Source of the DNA: JAIRMO01 sp046533115
GTDB taxonomy: Bacteria; Spirochaetota; Spirochaetia; Treponematales; Breznakiellaceae
Length of the DNA: 64,000 nucleotides
Assembly: GCF_046533115.1 (NCBI RefSeq)
Contig: NZ_JAJQRC010000004.1
Coordinates: 62,001-126,000, forward strand
Direction: 5' to 3'
The notes under the pieces are model-generated. The model made no database searches, was not told the DNA's origin, and saw only the letters and a list, made by a program, of their open reading frames with translations. Below are positions 44,385 through 53,306 of this stretch, in pieces. Within the stretch, counting starts at the first letter, position 1. The number at the start of each line of letters is the position of its first letter. Position numbers and translations under genes: made by a program.

Positions 44385-46379
44385 ATGATAGGTACTATAG
44401 TTTTAAAATTTCTTACCAGCAATAAATTTGAAAATCCCCAGGACGAATTGGTGATGGATGAAATAGTCCGCTACATCACCTTTAATATTGCCCTGGTGAT
44501 AGGGTCGGTTTTCCTTATCTCCTTCGGGATTACCGTGGTATTTGAGGGTAATACAATCCGGGGCATCGCGGATCTGCTTATCGGCTTCATTTGTATTATT
44601 ATCCTCTTTCTCCTCAGGACCAAGGTCCCCTTTACCGCATGCGGCCTCATCGTCCTCGTTCCCTTTGGAATACTCTGTCTGGGCTTGCTTTTAAGCGGCG
44701 GTGCCCGGGGATTTGCGGGCCTATGGATATTTACCTATCCCCCCATCGTTATTTTTATCCTGGGTTTATATATCGGTTCCGTTCTTTCGGGGCTCCTTTT
44801 CGTGGGGCTCATGACCATTACGATTATCCCCGGAATTGCGGAATTTAATTATTTTCTTCCTATCGCCTTCCGGTTCATCGCCGTCTATATCCTAGTAGTG
44901 GTCTTAACCATTACCTATGAACAGATCCGGATTCTTAAAGACCGTTGGCTGCGGCAGCTGACCGCCACTTTGAAGTCCGAACGGGACGAGGTGAGCGTGA
45001 TGAAGGACAACCTCAAAGCCGGTGTTTTCCTCATGGACAAGGACTATACGATCCAGCCCGCCTATTCCAAAGCCCTGGAGGAGATTCTGGGCATGGACGA
45101 GCTTCAGGGGAAAAAGTTTACCGACCTTCTGTCCGCCTCTCTTAAGGCAAAGGAACGGGATACCCTGGAAGATTATTTTGAAATGGTAATAAAACGTTCC
45201 TTTGACCCGAAAATGCTGGAAGAGATCAACCCGATTGTGGAATTCTTCTATATAAATGAAATAACCGGGGAAGAAAAAATCCTCCGCACCACCTTTGCCG
45301 CCGTTGACCGGGGGTATGGTATCTTTTTTATCCTGGGGAGCCTGGAGGATATCACCACCGAAAAATCGCTCCAGAAGCAGCTTGAGGAAGAAGAGAGCAA
45401 GCGTAACGAAGAAATGCGGGCCCTCTTTCAGGTGATTCAGGTGGAACCCCGGGTCTTTAATGATTTTATCGAAGATATGGAGTATGATTTTGATCGGATC
45501 AACAACATCCTTAAAGACAAAAACCTTTCCGCCCGGCAGGCCATGGTGGACATTTATCAGTCTGTCCATGCCATCAAATCCAACGCCCTTATCCTGGGAC
45601 TCGAAAATTTCAGCGGTAAACTCCATGAACTTGAATCAAAGATCAAGGAACTCCGGGACCAGGAGGATATCTCCTTTGATGAGGTGTTACACATCACCGT
45701 GGAACTGGAAAAACTTATGAAGGAAAAGGATAAATTCCGGGATATTATTGATAAGATCCAGTCCTTTAGGGTCAATATGGGGGAAAGCCGGAGACAGGAC
45801 CGGTATGTGCTGGTGGAGACCCTGACCAAGGCCTGCGAAAAAGCATCGGCGGCGCTGAATAAAAAGGCCCAATTTGTGGTGGAAGACCTGGATGGGTTAG
45901 TGTTGGAATATGGTCCCCGCCGGATTATTAAGGAGGTCCTGACCCAGCTGGTTCGTAATGCGGTATACCACGGTCTTGAAAGCCCGGAGGAACGAAACGC
46001 CCTGGGTAAACCCCCCCAGGGGCTTATCCGGCTTTTTATCAAGTACCAGGATAACCAGATCCATATTAAACTTTCCGATGACGGTAGAGGGCTGGATTTT
46101 GAAAAGATCCGCGAAAAAGCGGAACGATTACATCTTTTTAAGCATCCGGAAGATGCGGCGGATAAAAACCAACTCCTCAAGGCTATTTTTTCCCCAGGGT
46201 TTAGCACTGTCGAAGAGGCGGATGTTCATGCCGGCCGCGGCATCGGGCTTAGTTTGGTGCGGGAACGGATTCGGGAACTCCGGGGGTCCATAAAACTGCA
46301 AAGCGAACCGGGAAAGGGTACGATCTTTAACATCTATATCCCCCTGGAAATAAAAAACTTTATTAAGAAAGCATCTTGA
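44385..46379 (+). CDS. Membrane histidine kinase with PAS, Hpt and CheA-like ATPase
   Basis: The architecture is unusual: six predicted membrane helices (residues 25-185), a PAS-like domain (about 210-330), a coiled coil, an Hpt-type His domain (SVHAIKSNALILGL, phospho-acceptor His395) and a C-terminal HATPase of CheA type (QLVRNAVYHGLESPEERN, DDGRGLD, GRGIGLSLV). It lacks the CheW-binding P5 domain and P2, so it is not a classical CheA. It could donate phosphate to the CheY-like regulator two genes upstream. It starts at ATG 44385, 3 nt after cheX. Confidence 0.88.
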   Translation: MIGTIVLKFLTSNKFENPQDELVMDEIVRYITFNIALVIGSVFLISFGITVVFEGNTIRGIADLLIGFICIIILFLLRTKVPFTACGLIVLVPFGILCLGLLLSGGARGFAGLWIFTYPPIVIFILGLYIGSVLSGLLFVGLMTITIIPGIAEFNYFLPIAFRFIAVYILVVVLTITYEQIRILKDRWLRQLTATLKSERDEVSVMKDNLKAGVFLMDKDYTIQPAYSKALEEILGMDELQGKKFTDLLSASLKAKERDTLEDYFEMVIKRSFDPKMLEEINPIVEFFYINEITGEEKILRTTFAAVDRGYGIFFILGSLEDITTEKSLQKQLEEEESKRNEEMRALFQVIQVEPRVFNDFIEDMEYDFDRINNILKDKNLSARQAMVDIYQSVHAIKSNALILGLENFSGKLHELESKIKELRDQEDISFDEVLHITVELEKLMKEKDKFRDIIDKIQSFRVNMGESRRQDRYVLVETLTKACEKASAALNKKAQFVVEDLDGLVLEYGPRRIIKEVLTQLVRNAVYHGLESPEERNALGKPPQGLIRLFIKYQDNQIHIKLSDDGRGLDFEKIREKAERLHLFKHPEDAADKNQLLKAIFSPGFSTVEEADVHAGRGIGLSLVRERIRELRGSIKLQSEPGKGTIFNIYIPLEIKNFIKKAS

Positions 46380-46418
46380 GGTCTTTAGAACGCTTACTAT
46401 AAAAACCGGAGAAATACT

Positions 46419-47129
46419 ATGGATATAGCCAATGAAGTGGAAGGCCGGCGGCAGCAGATCGCGACCTTTAAATTCAGGATAACCCTCTTTGTCGTCTTCT
46501 TTTTTATTGCCGTTTTTGGGGTGTTTGTTATTACCTCGGTACTGCAAATTTCCGCGGTAACCCGGTTTGTGTGCTCCCGCATCGGGCTGCCCATGGTGGA
46601 GAAGGTGGCCTCCATCATTGACGGGGATGCCTTTGAAGCCCTGAGCCGATCCTTGGATCCCGGGGACCCCTATTATGAAAAAACCCGGCTCAGAATGCTG
46701 GAGATAAAACAAACCGTTAATTGCCGTTATTTATATACCATGGCGCCGGTCAATACTTCCATATTCCGGTACATCATTGACGGCAGTTCCACCCCGGATG
46801 ATGGGGAGAATTTTTCACCCTTGGGTGCGGAGGAAGATATCAGCGCCTATGATTCCGCCTTTTTTGTAACCCTCCGGACCAAGAAGATCCAGTTGGGCGG
46901 CATAGATATGAATGAAACCTGGGGTAACCTCATATCCGTTTATGCCCCTATCCTGAATTCCCGGGGGGATCTGGTAGGGATCATCGGCTGTGATCTGGAA
47001 GCGGATACCATCATCGCCTGGATAAGAACCCAGGTATTATGGCAGCTGGGGGTGGTTTTTATATTTGCCCTCCTGGCCCTAACCGTATATTTTTCATTGG
47101 TAAAACGGCTTAATCGGCTCCTTACGTAG
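46419..47129 (+). CDS. Cache-type sensor protein with two membrane helices and no output domain
   Basis: The 236-residue protein has a transmembrane helix (about residues 18-45), a periplasmic domain of about 160 residues with a Cache/PAS look (CRYLYTMAPV, ISVYAPILNSRGDLVGIIGCDLEAD), then a second helix (about 210-230) and a short cytoplasmic tail that ends at KRLNRLLT. Methyl-accepting or kinase modules that normally follow are missing. It may be a truncated chemoreceptor or signal partner of the adjacent kinase. GGAG lies 7 nt before the ATG. Downstream 47130-47215 is non-coding. Confidence 0.75.
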   Translation: MDIANEVEGRRQQIATFKFRITLFVVFFFIAVFGVFVITSVLQISAVTRFVCSRIGLPMVEKVASIIDGDAFEALSRSLDPGDPYYEKTRLRMLEIKQTVNCRYLYTMAPVNTSIFRYIIDGSSTPDDGENFSPLGAEEDISAYDSAFFVTLRTKKIQLGGIDMNETWGNLISVYAPILNSRGDLVGIIGCDLEADTIIAWIRTQVLWQLGVVFIFALLALTVYFSLVKRLNRLLT

Positions 47130-47215
47130 CAATTTATCCGTAAAGTCGATTATTTTATAAATAAGTCATCCACTTGTTCGCTGTTTTGGTATATATTTGT
47201 TGGACGGAGTCTTAA

Positions 47216-47602
47216 ATGAAAGCTGAGATTTTTACCTTTTGCGATTTTGCCCAGGAAAGCGGCGGTAAACTTACCATTATTGGGACCTTTGATACGATTG
47301 TTTCCAAGAATTTTCCCTGTATTCATCCACAATTATCGGTGGTCATCCGCCTGCGTTTTGATATTTGGGAATTTGTCAATCATACTTTTCGAATAGAAAC
47401 CCGGGATCTCAATGGGGAATTAAACATGGAAACTATTTCGGGAAACGTGGATGTCAAGGGAGTGGGAAACGCTACCGCCGTTTCCCACCTGGTCTTTTCT
47501 ATTTCCAATCTGCAATTCAAAAGCAGCGGAGTGGTCAATTTTGTGTTGTATATGGACGATAAGGAACTTACCTCAATACCCCTCTATATCAGGCGGGGCT
47601 GA
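47216..47602 (+). CDS. Conserved hypothetical protein (DUF6941-like)
   Basis: A soluble 128-residue protein, mostly beta strands (EIFTFCDFAQESGGKLTIIGTFDTI, VVIRLRFDIWEFVNHTF, SSGVVNFVLYMDDKEL). The opening resembles a widely distributed family of unknown function that I recall as DUF6941; I cannot verify it. No signal peptide or catalytic motif is visible. GGAG lies 6 nt before the ATG. It is convergent with aroC. Confidence 0.75.
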   Translation: MKAEIFTFCDFAQESGGKLTIIGTFDTIVSKNFPCIHPQLSVVIRLRFDIWEFVNHTFRIETRDLNGELNMETISGNVDVKGVGNATAVSHLVFSISNLQFKSSGVVNFVLYMDDKELTSIPLYIRRG

Positions 47603-47611
47603 ATTTTCCGG

Positions 47612-48730
47612 TTAGACCCGGGCGCATCGGTTTAAAAGGACCAGATCCGCCAAAACCAGGGCGGTCATGGCTTCCACCACCGGTATTGCCCGGGGAACAA
47701 TGCAGACATCGTGCCGCCCCCGGATAACCAGGTCCTGAGCCGCATTCCACCGGTCCAGGGTGTGCTGCTTTTTCGCTATGGAGGGAACCGGCTTAAAGAC
47801 CACCCGGAATTCTAGGGGGGAACCGGTGGAAATCCCCCCCAGGACCCCCCCGGCATGGTTGGTCTTAAAGGTCAGGAACGGTACCCCGGGTGGAAGTCCG
47901 GGACAGGCCTGCCCGGCTTGGGCAGAGATGGGTTCGTCGTTGTGGACCGAGCCCAGACAGGAGGCGGCGGTAAAGCCCGTTCCCAATTCCACCCCTTTCA
48001 CGGCCCCGATGGAAAGCATGGCGGCGGCGATCCGGGCGTCGAGCTTATCGAAAACCGGGTCCCCCAGTCCCGGCGGAAGTCCCGTGACCACACAGGTCAC
48101 CACCCCACCGGCGCTATCCCCCTGTTTTTTTAATGCTTCTATCCTCTCCAGCATCTTTTCGGCGCTCTCCCGGCAAGGCACCCCCAGGGGATTTTTCTTG
48201 GTCTCCTCATAATCAAAGCCCTTTTCCTCCGGATCCGGCGCCCGGATCCCCGCGGCGGCGGAGGTCCAGGCCCGGATCAGAATGCCCGGCCCGGCCAGGA
48301 AGGCCTTGGCCACCGCCCCCGCCGCGACCCGTCCCACCGTTTCCCGACCGGAACTTCTTCCGCCCCCCCGGTGATCCCGGATGCCGTATTTGGCCTCCCA
48401 GGTCCAGTCCGCGTGGCCCGGCCGGTACAGGTCCCGGAGTTCATCGTAATCCCCGGAATGCTGATCTTTATTCCGTACCAGGATGGCGATGGGGGTTCCC
48501 AGGGTCTTTCCCTCAAAGATCCCGGAGAGGATCTCCGGCTCGTCCGCTTCGGCCCGGGCAGAGGCGGCCCTATTCCCTCCGGGGCGGCGACGGCGCAGTT
48601 CCCGGGCAATGTCCTCCGTTTCCAGGTTTACCCCCGCGGGACAACCGTCCACCAGGGATCCGCAGCCGGGACCGTGGGATTCACCAAAGGTGGTAACGGT
48701 AAAAAGGGTTCCAAAACGATTCCCGCCCAT
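47612..48730 (-). CDS. aroC: Chorismate synthase
   Basis: AroC turns 5-enolpyruvylshikimate-3-phosphate into chorismate, the branch point for aromatic amino acids. Signatures are FGESHGPGCGSLVDGCPAG, RRRPGG, AKYGIRDHRGGGRSSGRETVGRVAAGA and the C-terminal RHDVCIVPRAIPVVEAM. Length 372 residues is normal. AGGA precedes the ATG. Its start is 8 nt after the PfkB stop on the same strand. The later DAHP synthase fusion (55824) belongs to the same pathway. Confidence 0.97.
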   Translation of the reverse strand: MGGNRFGTLFTVTTFGESHGPGCGSLVDGCPAGVNLETEDIARELRRRRPGGNRAASARAEADEPEILSGIFEGKTLGTPIAILVRNKDQHSGDYDELRDLYRPGHADWTWEAKYGIRDHRGGGRSSGRETVGRVAAGAVAKAFLAGPGILIRAWTSAAAGIRAPDPEEKGFDYEETKKNPLGVPCRESAEKMLERIEALKKQGDSAGGVVTCVVTGLPPGLGDPVFDKLDARIAAAMLSIGAVKGVELGTGFTAASCLGSVHNDEPISAQAGQACPGLPPGVPFLTFKTNHAGGVLGGISTGSPLEFRVVFKPVPSIAKKQHTLDRWNAAQDLVIRGRHDVCIVPRAIPVVEAMTALVLADLVLLNRCARV

Positions 48731-48738
48731 GACTATTC

Positions 48739-49698
48739 CTATGACTTTAGGGCGTCCACCTCCGCCCGGGAGGGGGGATCCGCCCCGTGCCGGGAACAGA
48801 CCAGGGACGCCGCCTTATTGGCGAAAAACAGGGCCTCGTAGAGTTCCTTTTCCGTCAGGGAAAGAAGCCCTTCCCGGGACATCTTTCCCGCCCCCTCCAG
48901 CCAGGAGAGAAAGGCCCCGTGAAAGGTATCCCCGGCGCCTATGGTATCGGCCACCAGCAGATCCACCACCGGGGCGCTGACGTCCAGGATAGTCCCGTTG
49001 TCTTTCAGAAGCAGCGCCCGGGCTCCCTCGGCGCCCAGGGTGGTAAGGGCCATGCGGGGCCCCATGGCAAGGATCTTCTTCAGAGATTTTTCCAGGCCCA
49101 GGCCGGGGTAAATAAACTCAAAATCCGCCTTGGAGATTTTTGCGATGGTTGAGGCCCTTACCCAACCTTCAAAACGTTGGACATAGGCATCCCGATCCCG
49201 GATCATAAAGGGACGTATATTGGGGTCCAGGGAAATAACCGGCCCGTAGGGGGTGTTCTCCCGGAATATCAGGGTTTCGATGGCGGTCGCGATAGGTTCC
49301 ATGGTCATGGCGATGGAACCAAAAAGGATACACCGGATTTCCGGGATCAGGCTGGGGGGGAGATCCCCGGGGCTCAGGGATGAATCGGCGCTTCCCTTGG
49401 TATAAAAAACATAGGCCGGCTCCTTTCCCGGTTCAAGTTTAACAAAGGCCAGGGTGGAATTCTCCCCGGAACGGATGATCCAATCGGTCCCCACGGCATT
49501 TTGGGAAAGCCGGCGGACCAGCATTTCCCCGAAAAAATCCGTGGAAAGCCGGCCCAAAAACCGTACCGGAGTACCAAGCCTGCCGATGGCTACCGCGGTA
49601 TTGTAGGGGCTCCCCCCGGGACGGGGAATAAATCCATCCTCCCCCCCGGAAGGAGCGGGAATCATATCAATAAGGGCTTCGCCGCAGCATAGGATCAT
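48739..49698 (-). CDS. PfkB-family carbohydrate kinase (fructokinase-like)
   Basis: Phosphorylates a sugar using ATP. The start is MILCCGEALIDMIP at 49698 with GGAGT 6 nt upstream; the open frame upstream of that is a shadow of the divergent gene. Motif 1 is GGSPYNTAVAIGRLG (substrate-binding), motif 2 is DTIGAGDTFHGAFL (catalytic Asp and anion hole), and GAEGARAL lies before it. Length 320 residues is normal. It may be a fructokinase or related enzyme; the exact sugar is unknown. It precedes aroC on the minus strand. Confidence 0.92.
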   Translation of the reverse strand: MILCCGEALIDMIPAPSGGEDGFIPRPGGSPYNTAVAIGRLGTPVRFLGRLSTDFFGEMLVRRLSQNAVGTDWIIRSGENSTLAFVKLEPGKEPAYVFYTKGSADSSLSPGDLPPSLIPEIRCILFGSIAMTMEPIATAIETLIFRENTPYGPVISLDPNIRPFMIRDRDAYVQRFEGWVRASTIAKISKADFEFIYPGLGLEKSLKKILAMGPRMALTTLGAEGARALLLKDNGTILDVSAPVVDLLVADTIGAGDTFHGAFLSWLEGAGKMSREGLLSLTEKELYEALFFANKAASLVCSRHGADPPSRAEVDALKS

Positions 49699-49784
49699 AA
49701 AAAACTCCTTTGGATTGGATCCGAATAACCTTATCACCAAAAATAAAAAAAATGAAGGCGGGATACGCCCTAGCCCGGACAAAA

Positions 49785-49813
49785 TTGACAGATTTACCCC
49801 ATCAGGGTATGGT
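49785..49813 (+). promoter_or_regulatory. Promoter directly abutting DUF3842 start (leaderless candidate)
   Basis: TTGACA (49785-49790), 17-nt spacer, TATGGT (49808-49813), then exactly six bases and the ATG at 49820. No Shine-Dalgarno is at normal spacing. A start point 6-7 nt past the -10 coincides with the A of ATG. Confidence 0.7.
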
Positions 49814-49819
49814 AATACC

Positions 49820-50242
49820 ATGAAGAAAACGGTGGTTATTATTGACGGTATGGGGGGCGGTATCGGCGCCCAGCTCATATCCAAAATTCGGGAAATAAAC
49901 CATGAGGAACTGGAAATTATCGCCCTGGGTACCAATGCGGTGGCAACGGAACGGATGATCAAGGCCGGGGCCCACCGGGGCGCCGCCGGTGAAAACGCCA
50001 TCAAGGTATCCGCTTCCCTGGGGGACTTTATCCTGGGCCCCATCGGTATTGTCATCGTCAACAGCCTCATGGGAGAAATAAGCCCGGCCATGGCCGAGGC
50101 GATCCTCGCCGCCCCGGGGGAGAAGATCCTCCTGCCCCTGCAGCAGGACCATTTCCGCCTGGTAGGCATGGAATCCCTACCCTTCACCAAAATAATCGAT
50201 AAGGCGATAGACTGCCTCAAGGAACGGCTTTCAGTACGTTAA
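49820..50242 (+). CDS. DUF3842-family protein
   Basis: A 140-residue protein starting MKKTVVIIDGMGGGIGAQLISKI, with nucleotide-loop look (GMGGGIG). The central ALGTNAVATERMIKAGAHRGAAGENAIKV segment is family-typical. Function unknown. No signal or membrane segment. The start at 49820 is chosen because of the promoter-adjacent ATG and the beta strand directly after; the open frame runs upstream to 49715 across the promoter. Confidence 0.85.
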   Translation: MKKTVVIIDGMGGGIGAQLISKIREINHEELEIIALGTNAVATERMIKAGAHRGAAGENAIKVSASLGDFILGPIGIVIVNSLMGEISPAMAEAILAAPGEKILLPLQQDHFRLVGMESLPFTKIIDKAIDCLKERLSVR

Positions 50243-50275
50243 CCCCGGCCGGCGGCTCCTCAGCCGCCGGATTTC

Positions 50276-51085
50276 CTAACCTAAGCCCACATCCAGGGCC
50301 ATCATCAGGGCAAAACCCAGCAAAAGTCCCGCGGTGGCGATGTGCTCGTTTCCCTCTTTTTGGGATTCGGGGATCACCTCTTCGACCACCACAAAGATCA
50401 TGGCCCCCGCGGCAAAAGCCAGGGCATAGGGCAAAATAGGCTTGATATAGAACACCGTGGCGGCCCCGAGGACCCCGGCAAAGGGTTCCACCAACCCCGA
50501 AAGCTGGCCGTACCAAAAAGCCCGGGGACGGCTCATCCCGTCCCGGCGCAGGGGGATGGAAACCGCGGCCCCTTCGGGAAAATTCTGGAGTCCGATCCCC
50601 AGGGCCAGGGCGATAGCTCCGGTGAATCCCGCCCCGGGGATCCCCGCCGCCGCCGCCCCAAATCCGACCCCTACGGCAAGACCTTCGGGGATATTGTGGA
50701 TGGTGATGGCCAGGACCAGCAGCGCCGAACGGCCCCAGTTGGTTTTCGGCCCCTCGGCGTCCTGCAGGTTGTATTCGATATGCAGATGGGGAAGGATCCG
50801 GTCCACCAGGCGGAGGAAAAAGCCTCCTCCCAGAAAACCCACCGCCGCGGGCAGCCAGGGTACCCCTCCGGAGGCTTCCGCCATGAGGATCGCCGGTTCC
50901 AGCAGGGACCAAAAACTCGCCGCGATCATCACCCCGCCGGCAAACCCCAGCATACCGTCCAAAATTTTACGGTTGATACTTTTAAAGAAAAACACCGTCC
51001 CCGCCCCCAGGGCCGTCACCCCGTAGGTAAAGAGGGTAGCCAACAGAGCCTGGATAATTACGTTTCTGTGGATAAACCATTCCAT
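50276..51085 (-). CDS. ZIP-family metal transporter
   Basis: A divalent metal (Zn2+, possibly Fe2+ or Mn2+) uptake protein in the inner membrane. The 269-residue protein has about eight helices. The metal-binding motifs are HNIPEGLAVGVGF and QNFPEGAAVSIPL; a His-rich variable loop is replaced by the shorter PHLHIEYN. It resembles bacterial ZupT. Its ATG lies six bases after a -10 TATTAT, so it may be leaderless. Convergent with the DUF3842 gene. Confidence 0.93.
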   Translation of the reverse strand: MEWFIHRNVIIQALLATLFTYGVTALGAGTVFFFKSINRKILDGMLGFAGGVMIAASFWSLLEPAILMAEASGGVPWLPAAVGFLGGGFFLRLVDRILPHLHIEYNLQDAEGPKTNWGRSALLVLAITIHNIPEGLAVGVGFGAAAAGIPGAGFTGAIALALGIGLQNFPEGAAVSIPLRRDGMSRPRAFWYGQLSGLVEPFAGVLGAATVFYIKPILPYALAFAAGAMIFVVVEEVIPESQKEGNEHIATAGLLLGFALMMALDVGLG

Positions 51086-51091
51086 ATTATA

Positions 51092-51120
51092 ATAATATTA
51101 CAAAAAAGTGGATTTTTCAA
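51092..51120 (-). promoter_or_regulatory. Promoter directly abutting the ZIP gene start (leaderless candidate)
   Basis: On the minus strand TTGAAA (51115-51120), 17-nt spacer, TATTAT (51092-51097), then six bases to the ATG at 51085. A second TATAAT sits between them. No Shine-Dalgarno upstream. Confidence 0.7.
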
Positions 51121-51181
51121 AGACCCCCCCGGGATAAAAGCAAATACTTTTGCTCCGGGCCGGTTATGCCGAAAAGGGAGT

Positions 51182-52177
51182 ATGAAGATTGTGATAACCG
51201 ACGACCGGTTCGGATGGTCCGACGAAGAACGGTTTGTTTTAAAGGATTTAGAAGCGGAGGTAAGCATCGCCGGTGGTCATACCGAAGACGCGCTTATTGA
51301 AGCCTGCGCCGATGCCGATGGCATCCTCCTCAATCAGGCGTCTATGAACGCCCGGGTTATCGGCGCCTTAAAAAAATGCCAGGTTATTTCCCGTTATGGC
51401 ATTGGATACGATAATGTGGACATCCTCGCCGCGGAAGAACAGGGGATCTGGGTAACCAATGTGCCCAATTATTGCACCGAGGAAGTGGCGGAACACGCCC
51501 TGGGGCTGCTCCTCGCCGGTGTCCGATGGATCCCCTTTAAGGACCGGGGGGTCCGGGCGGGGGGGTGGAACCTAAACCGGCCCATTCGGCGTCTGTCCGG
51601 GGCGGTTTTGGGTATTGTGGGCTTTGGCGCCACCGGACGGGCGTTTTGGGAAAAAGTTCAGGGCTTTGGTTTCAGCCGTATCCTCATCGCCGATCCCCAT
51701 ATCACGACAAAACTCCATCCGGGCATGGCGGGGGAAGCCGCGTCCTTTGATACGGTCATTACGGAATCGGATTTTATTTCCCTCCATGTGCCCCTGAACG
51801 AGGGTACCCGCCATTGTATCAATGCCCGGACCCTTGCCCGGATGAAGGACGGGGCCATCCTCATCAACGTCTCCCGGGGGCAGGTCATTGATGAGACCGC
51901 CCTGGTGGAGGCTTTACGCTCGGGCAAACTCGGCGCCGCGGGCCTGGACGTGTTTGAAAAGGAACCCCTCCCGCCGGATCACCCCCTCCTCTCCCTGGAC
52001 AACCTGATCCTCACCGACCACAGCGCCTATTACAGCAGGGAATCGGTCTCGATCCTCAAAACCCGGGCGGCCATGAATGTTCGGGAAGTGCTGGAAGGGC
52101 GGATCCCTAAATTCGCCGTAAACCGGCCGGTGACACGGAAAACCGGCGCGGAACCGGGCATGGAATATACCGCTTAG
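51182..52177 (+). CDS. D-isomer-specific 2-hydroxyacid dehydrogenase (CtBP/SerA-like)
   Basis: NAD-dependent oxidoreductase, 331 residues. N-terminal half ends at VISRYGIGYDNVDI; the NAD-binding domain has GIVGFGATG, and the catalytic Arg is in LINVSRGQVIDE, with Glu of FEKEPLP and His of LTDHSAYYS. The DHSAYYS ending is typical of C-terminal-binding-protein-like dehydrogenases. Substrate not known. The real start is ATG 51182 with GGGAG before it; the upstream open frame is a shadow of the ZIP gene. Confidence 0.9.
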   Translation: MKIVITDDRFGWSDEERFVLKDLEAEVSIAGGHTEDALIEACADADGILLNQASMNARVIGALKKCQVISRYGIGYDNVDILAAEEQGIWVTNVPNYCTEEVAEHALGLLLAGVRWIPFKDRGVRAGGWNLNRPIRRLSGAVLGIVGFGATGRAFWEKVQGFGFSRILIADPHITTKLHPGMAGEAASFDTVITESDFISLHVPLNEGTRHCINARTLARMKDGAILINVSRGQVIDETALVEALRSGKLGAAGLDVFEKEPLPPDHPLLSLDNLILTDHSAYYSRESVSILKTRAAMNVREVLEGRIPKFAVNRPVTRKTGAEPGMEYTA

Positions 52178-52206
52178 GCCTGGGGGGGCCATGGAAGGCT
52201 TCCCCC

Positions 52207-52235
52207 TTGCAGGTAACTGCTCGGAATAGTATCGT
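52207..52235 (+). promoter_or_regulatory. Promoter directly abutting corA (leaderless candidate)
   Basis: TTGCAG (52207-52212), 17-nt spacer, TATCGT (52230-52235), six bases, then ATG 52242. The hexamers are weak, but the geometry equals the other sites. No Shine-Dalgarno sequence. Confidence 0.5.
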
Positions 52236-52241
52236 CTTATT

Positions 52242-53297
52242 ATGGATGAAAAAATCGAACGGCCCAATATCGGGGTAACGCCGGGTAGTCCCATTTATGT
52301 GGGGGAACGGAACCCCATGGAAACCGCCCTTTCCCTCATCGGATACGATCCTTCCCAGGCCTGGCTCAAGTCCGCAGATACGGTGGATGAATTATTGGCC
52401 TTTAAAAACCCCCAGGGGATTACCTGGATAAACATCAACGGCCTCAAGGATTCCGCCGCCATTACCCGGCTGGCGGAATATTACGGCATCCACCCCCTAA
52501 CGGTGGAGGATATCCTGGATACGGGCCAGCGGCCCAAGGTGGAGGAATTCGACAATTACCTCTTTTTTATCCTCAAGGATCTGCATATCCGGGAAGAAAA
52601 TGAGCTGGTCTTCGAGCAGATAAGCCTGGTATTGATGGAAAACACGGTGATCACCTTTCAGGAAGTGGCCGGGGACCCCTTCAGCGGCATCCGGCGGCGG
52701 ATCTTGAACAATGGGGGCCGGGTGCGGAAGATGGGGGCGGATTATCTGGCCTATGGGCTGGTGGATTCGGTGGTGGACGCCTATTTTCTCGTGCTGGACG
52801 ATTTGGGGGACAAAATCGAGAATTTTGAGGACCGGGCCATGGACGAAAAGGATGAAGCCTTTATGCCGGATATCCAGAAGATAAAACAGGAGCTCCTCAA
52901 AATCCGGCGCATCGTCTGGCCCCTCCGGGAAAGTCTTTCCCTGCTGCCCCGGCTTAGTCCCGCCTTTATCCATGAGGAGCTGGGGCCCTTTATCAAGGAC
53001 CTCCACGACAACGTGATCCAGGTGGCGGAAACCGTGGAAACCTACCGGGAGCTTATCGCCGGAGTGATAGAGGTGAACCTCTCGGCGGTTTCAAACCGTA
53101 TGAACCAGGTGATGAAGGTGCTGACCATCATTTCCACCCTCTTTATACCCCTGACCTTTATCGTCGGCGTGTATGGGATGAATTTCATCTATATGCCCGA
53201 GTTGCAGTACCCCTACGCCTATCCCCTGACCTGGGGGGGGATGATCCTCATTGCCCTGGGGATGCTGCTTTTCTTTAAGCACCGGCGCTGGTTTTAG
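52242..53297 (+). CDS. corA: Magnesium transporter CorA
   Basis: CorA forms a pentameric Mg2+ (also Co2+/Ni2+) channel. The cytoplasmic N-terminal part includes GIHPLTVEDIL and a long stalk helix, followed by two membrane helices with the signature loop YGMNF (selectivity filter GMN) just before the second helix. The C-terminus ends with a basic FKHRRW. Length 351 residues is normal. It starts directly after a promoter and is followed 9 nt later by the Sua5 gene. Confidence 0.95.
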   Translation: MDEKIERPNIGVTPGSPIYVGERNPMETALSLIGYDPSQAWLKSADTVDELLAFKNPQGITWININGLKDSAAITRLAEYYGIHPLTVEDILDTGQRPKVEEFDNYLFFILKDLHIREENELVFEQISLVLMENTVITFQEVAGDPFSGIRRRILNNGGRVRKMGADYLAYGLVDSVVDAYFLVLDDLGDKIENFEDRAMDEKDEAFMPDIQKIKQELLKIRRIVWPLRESLSLLPRLSPAFIHEELGPFIKDLHDNVIQVAETVETYRELIAGVIEVNLSAVSNRMNQVMKVLTIISTLFIPLTFIVGVYGMNFIYMPELQYPYAYPLTWGGMILIALGMLLFFKHRRWF

Positions 53298-53306
53298 GGG
53301 GCTTTG

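Noticed and set aside
49699..50220. N-terminal extension of the PfkB kinase
   Set aside because: It overlaps the divergent DUF3842 gene; the kinase family start is at 49698.
50342..51181. 280-residue N-terminal extension of the 2-hydroxyacid dehydrogenase
   Set aside because: It is the mirror frame of the ZIP gene; ATG 51182 has a Shine-Dalgarno sequence and begins the known fold.
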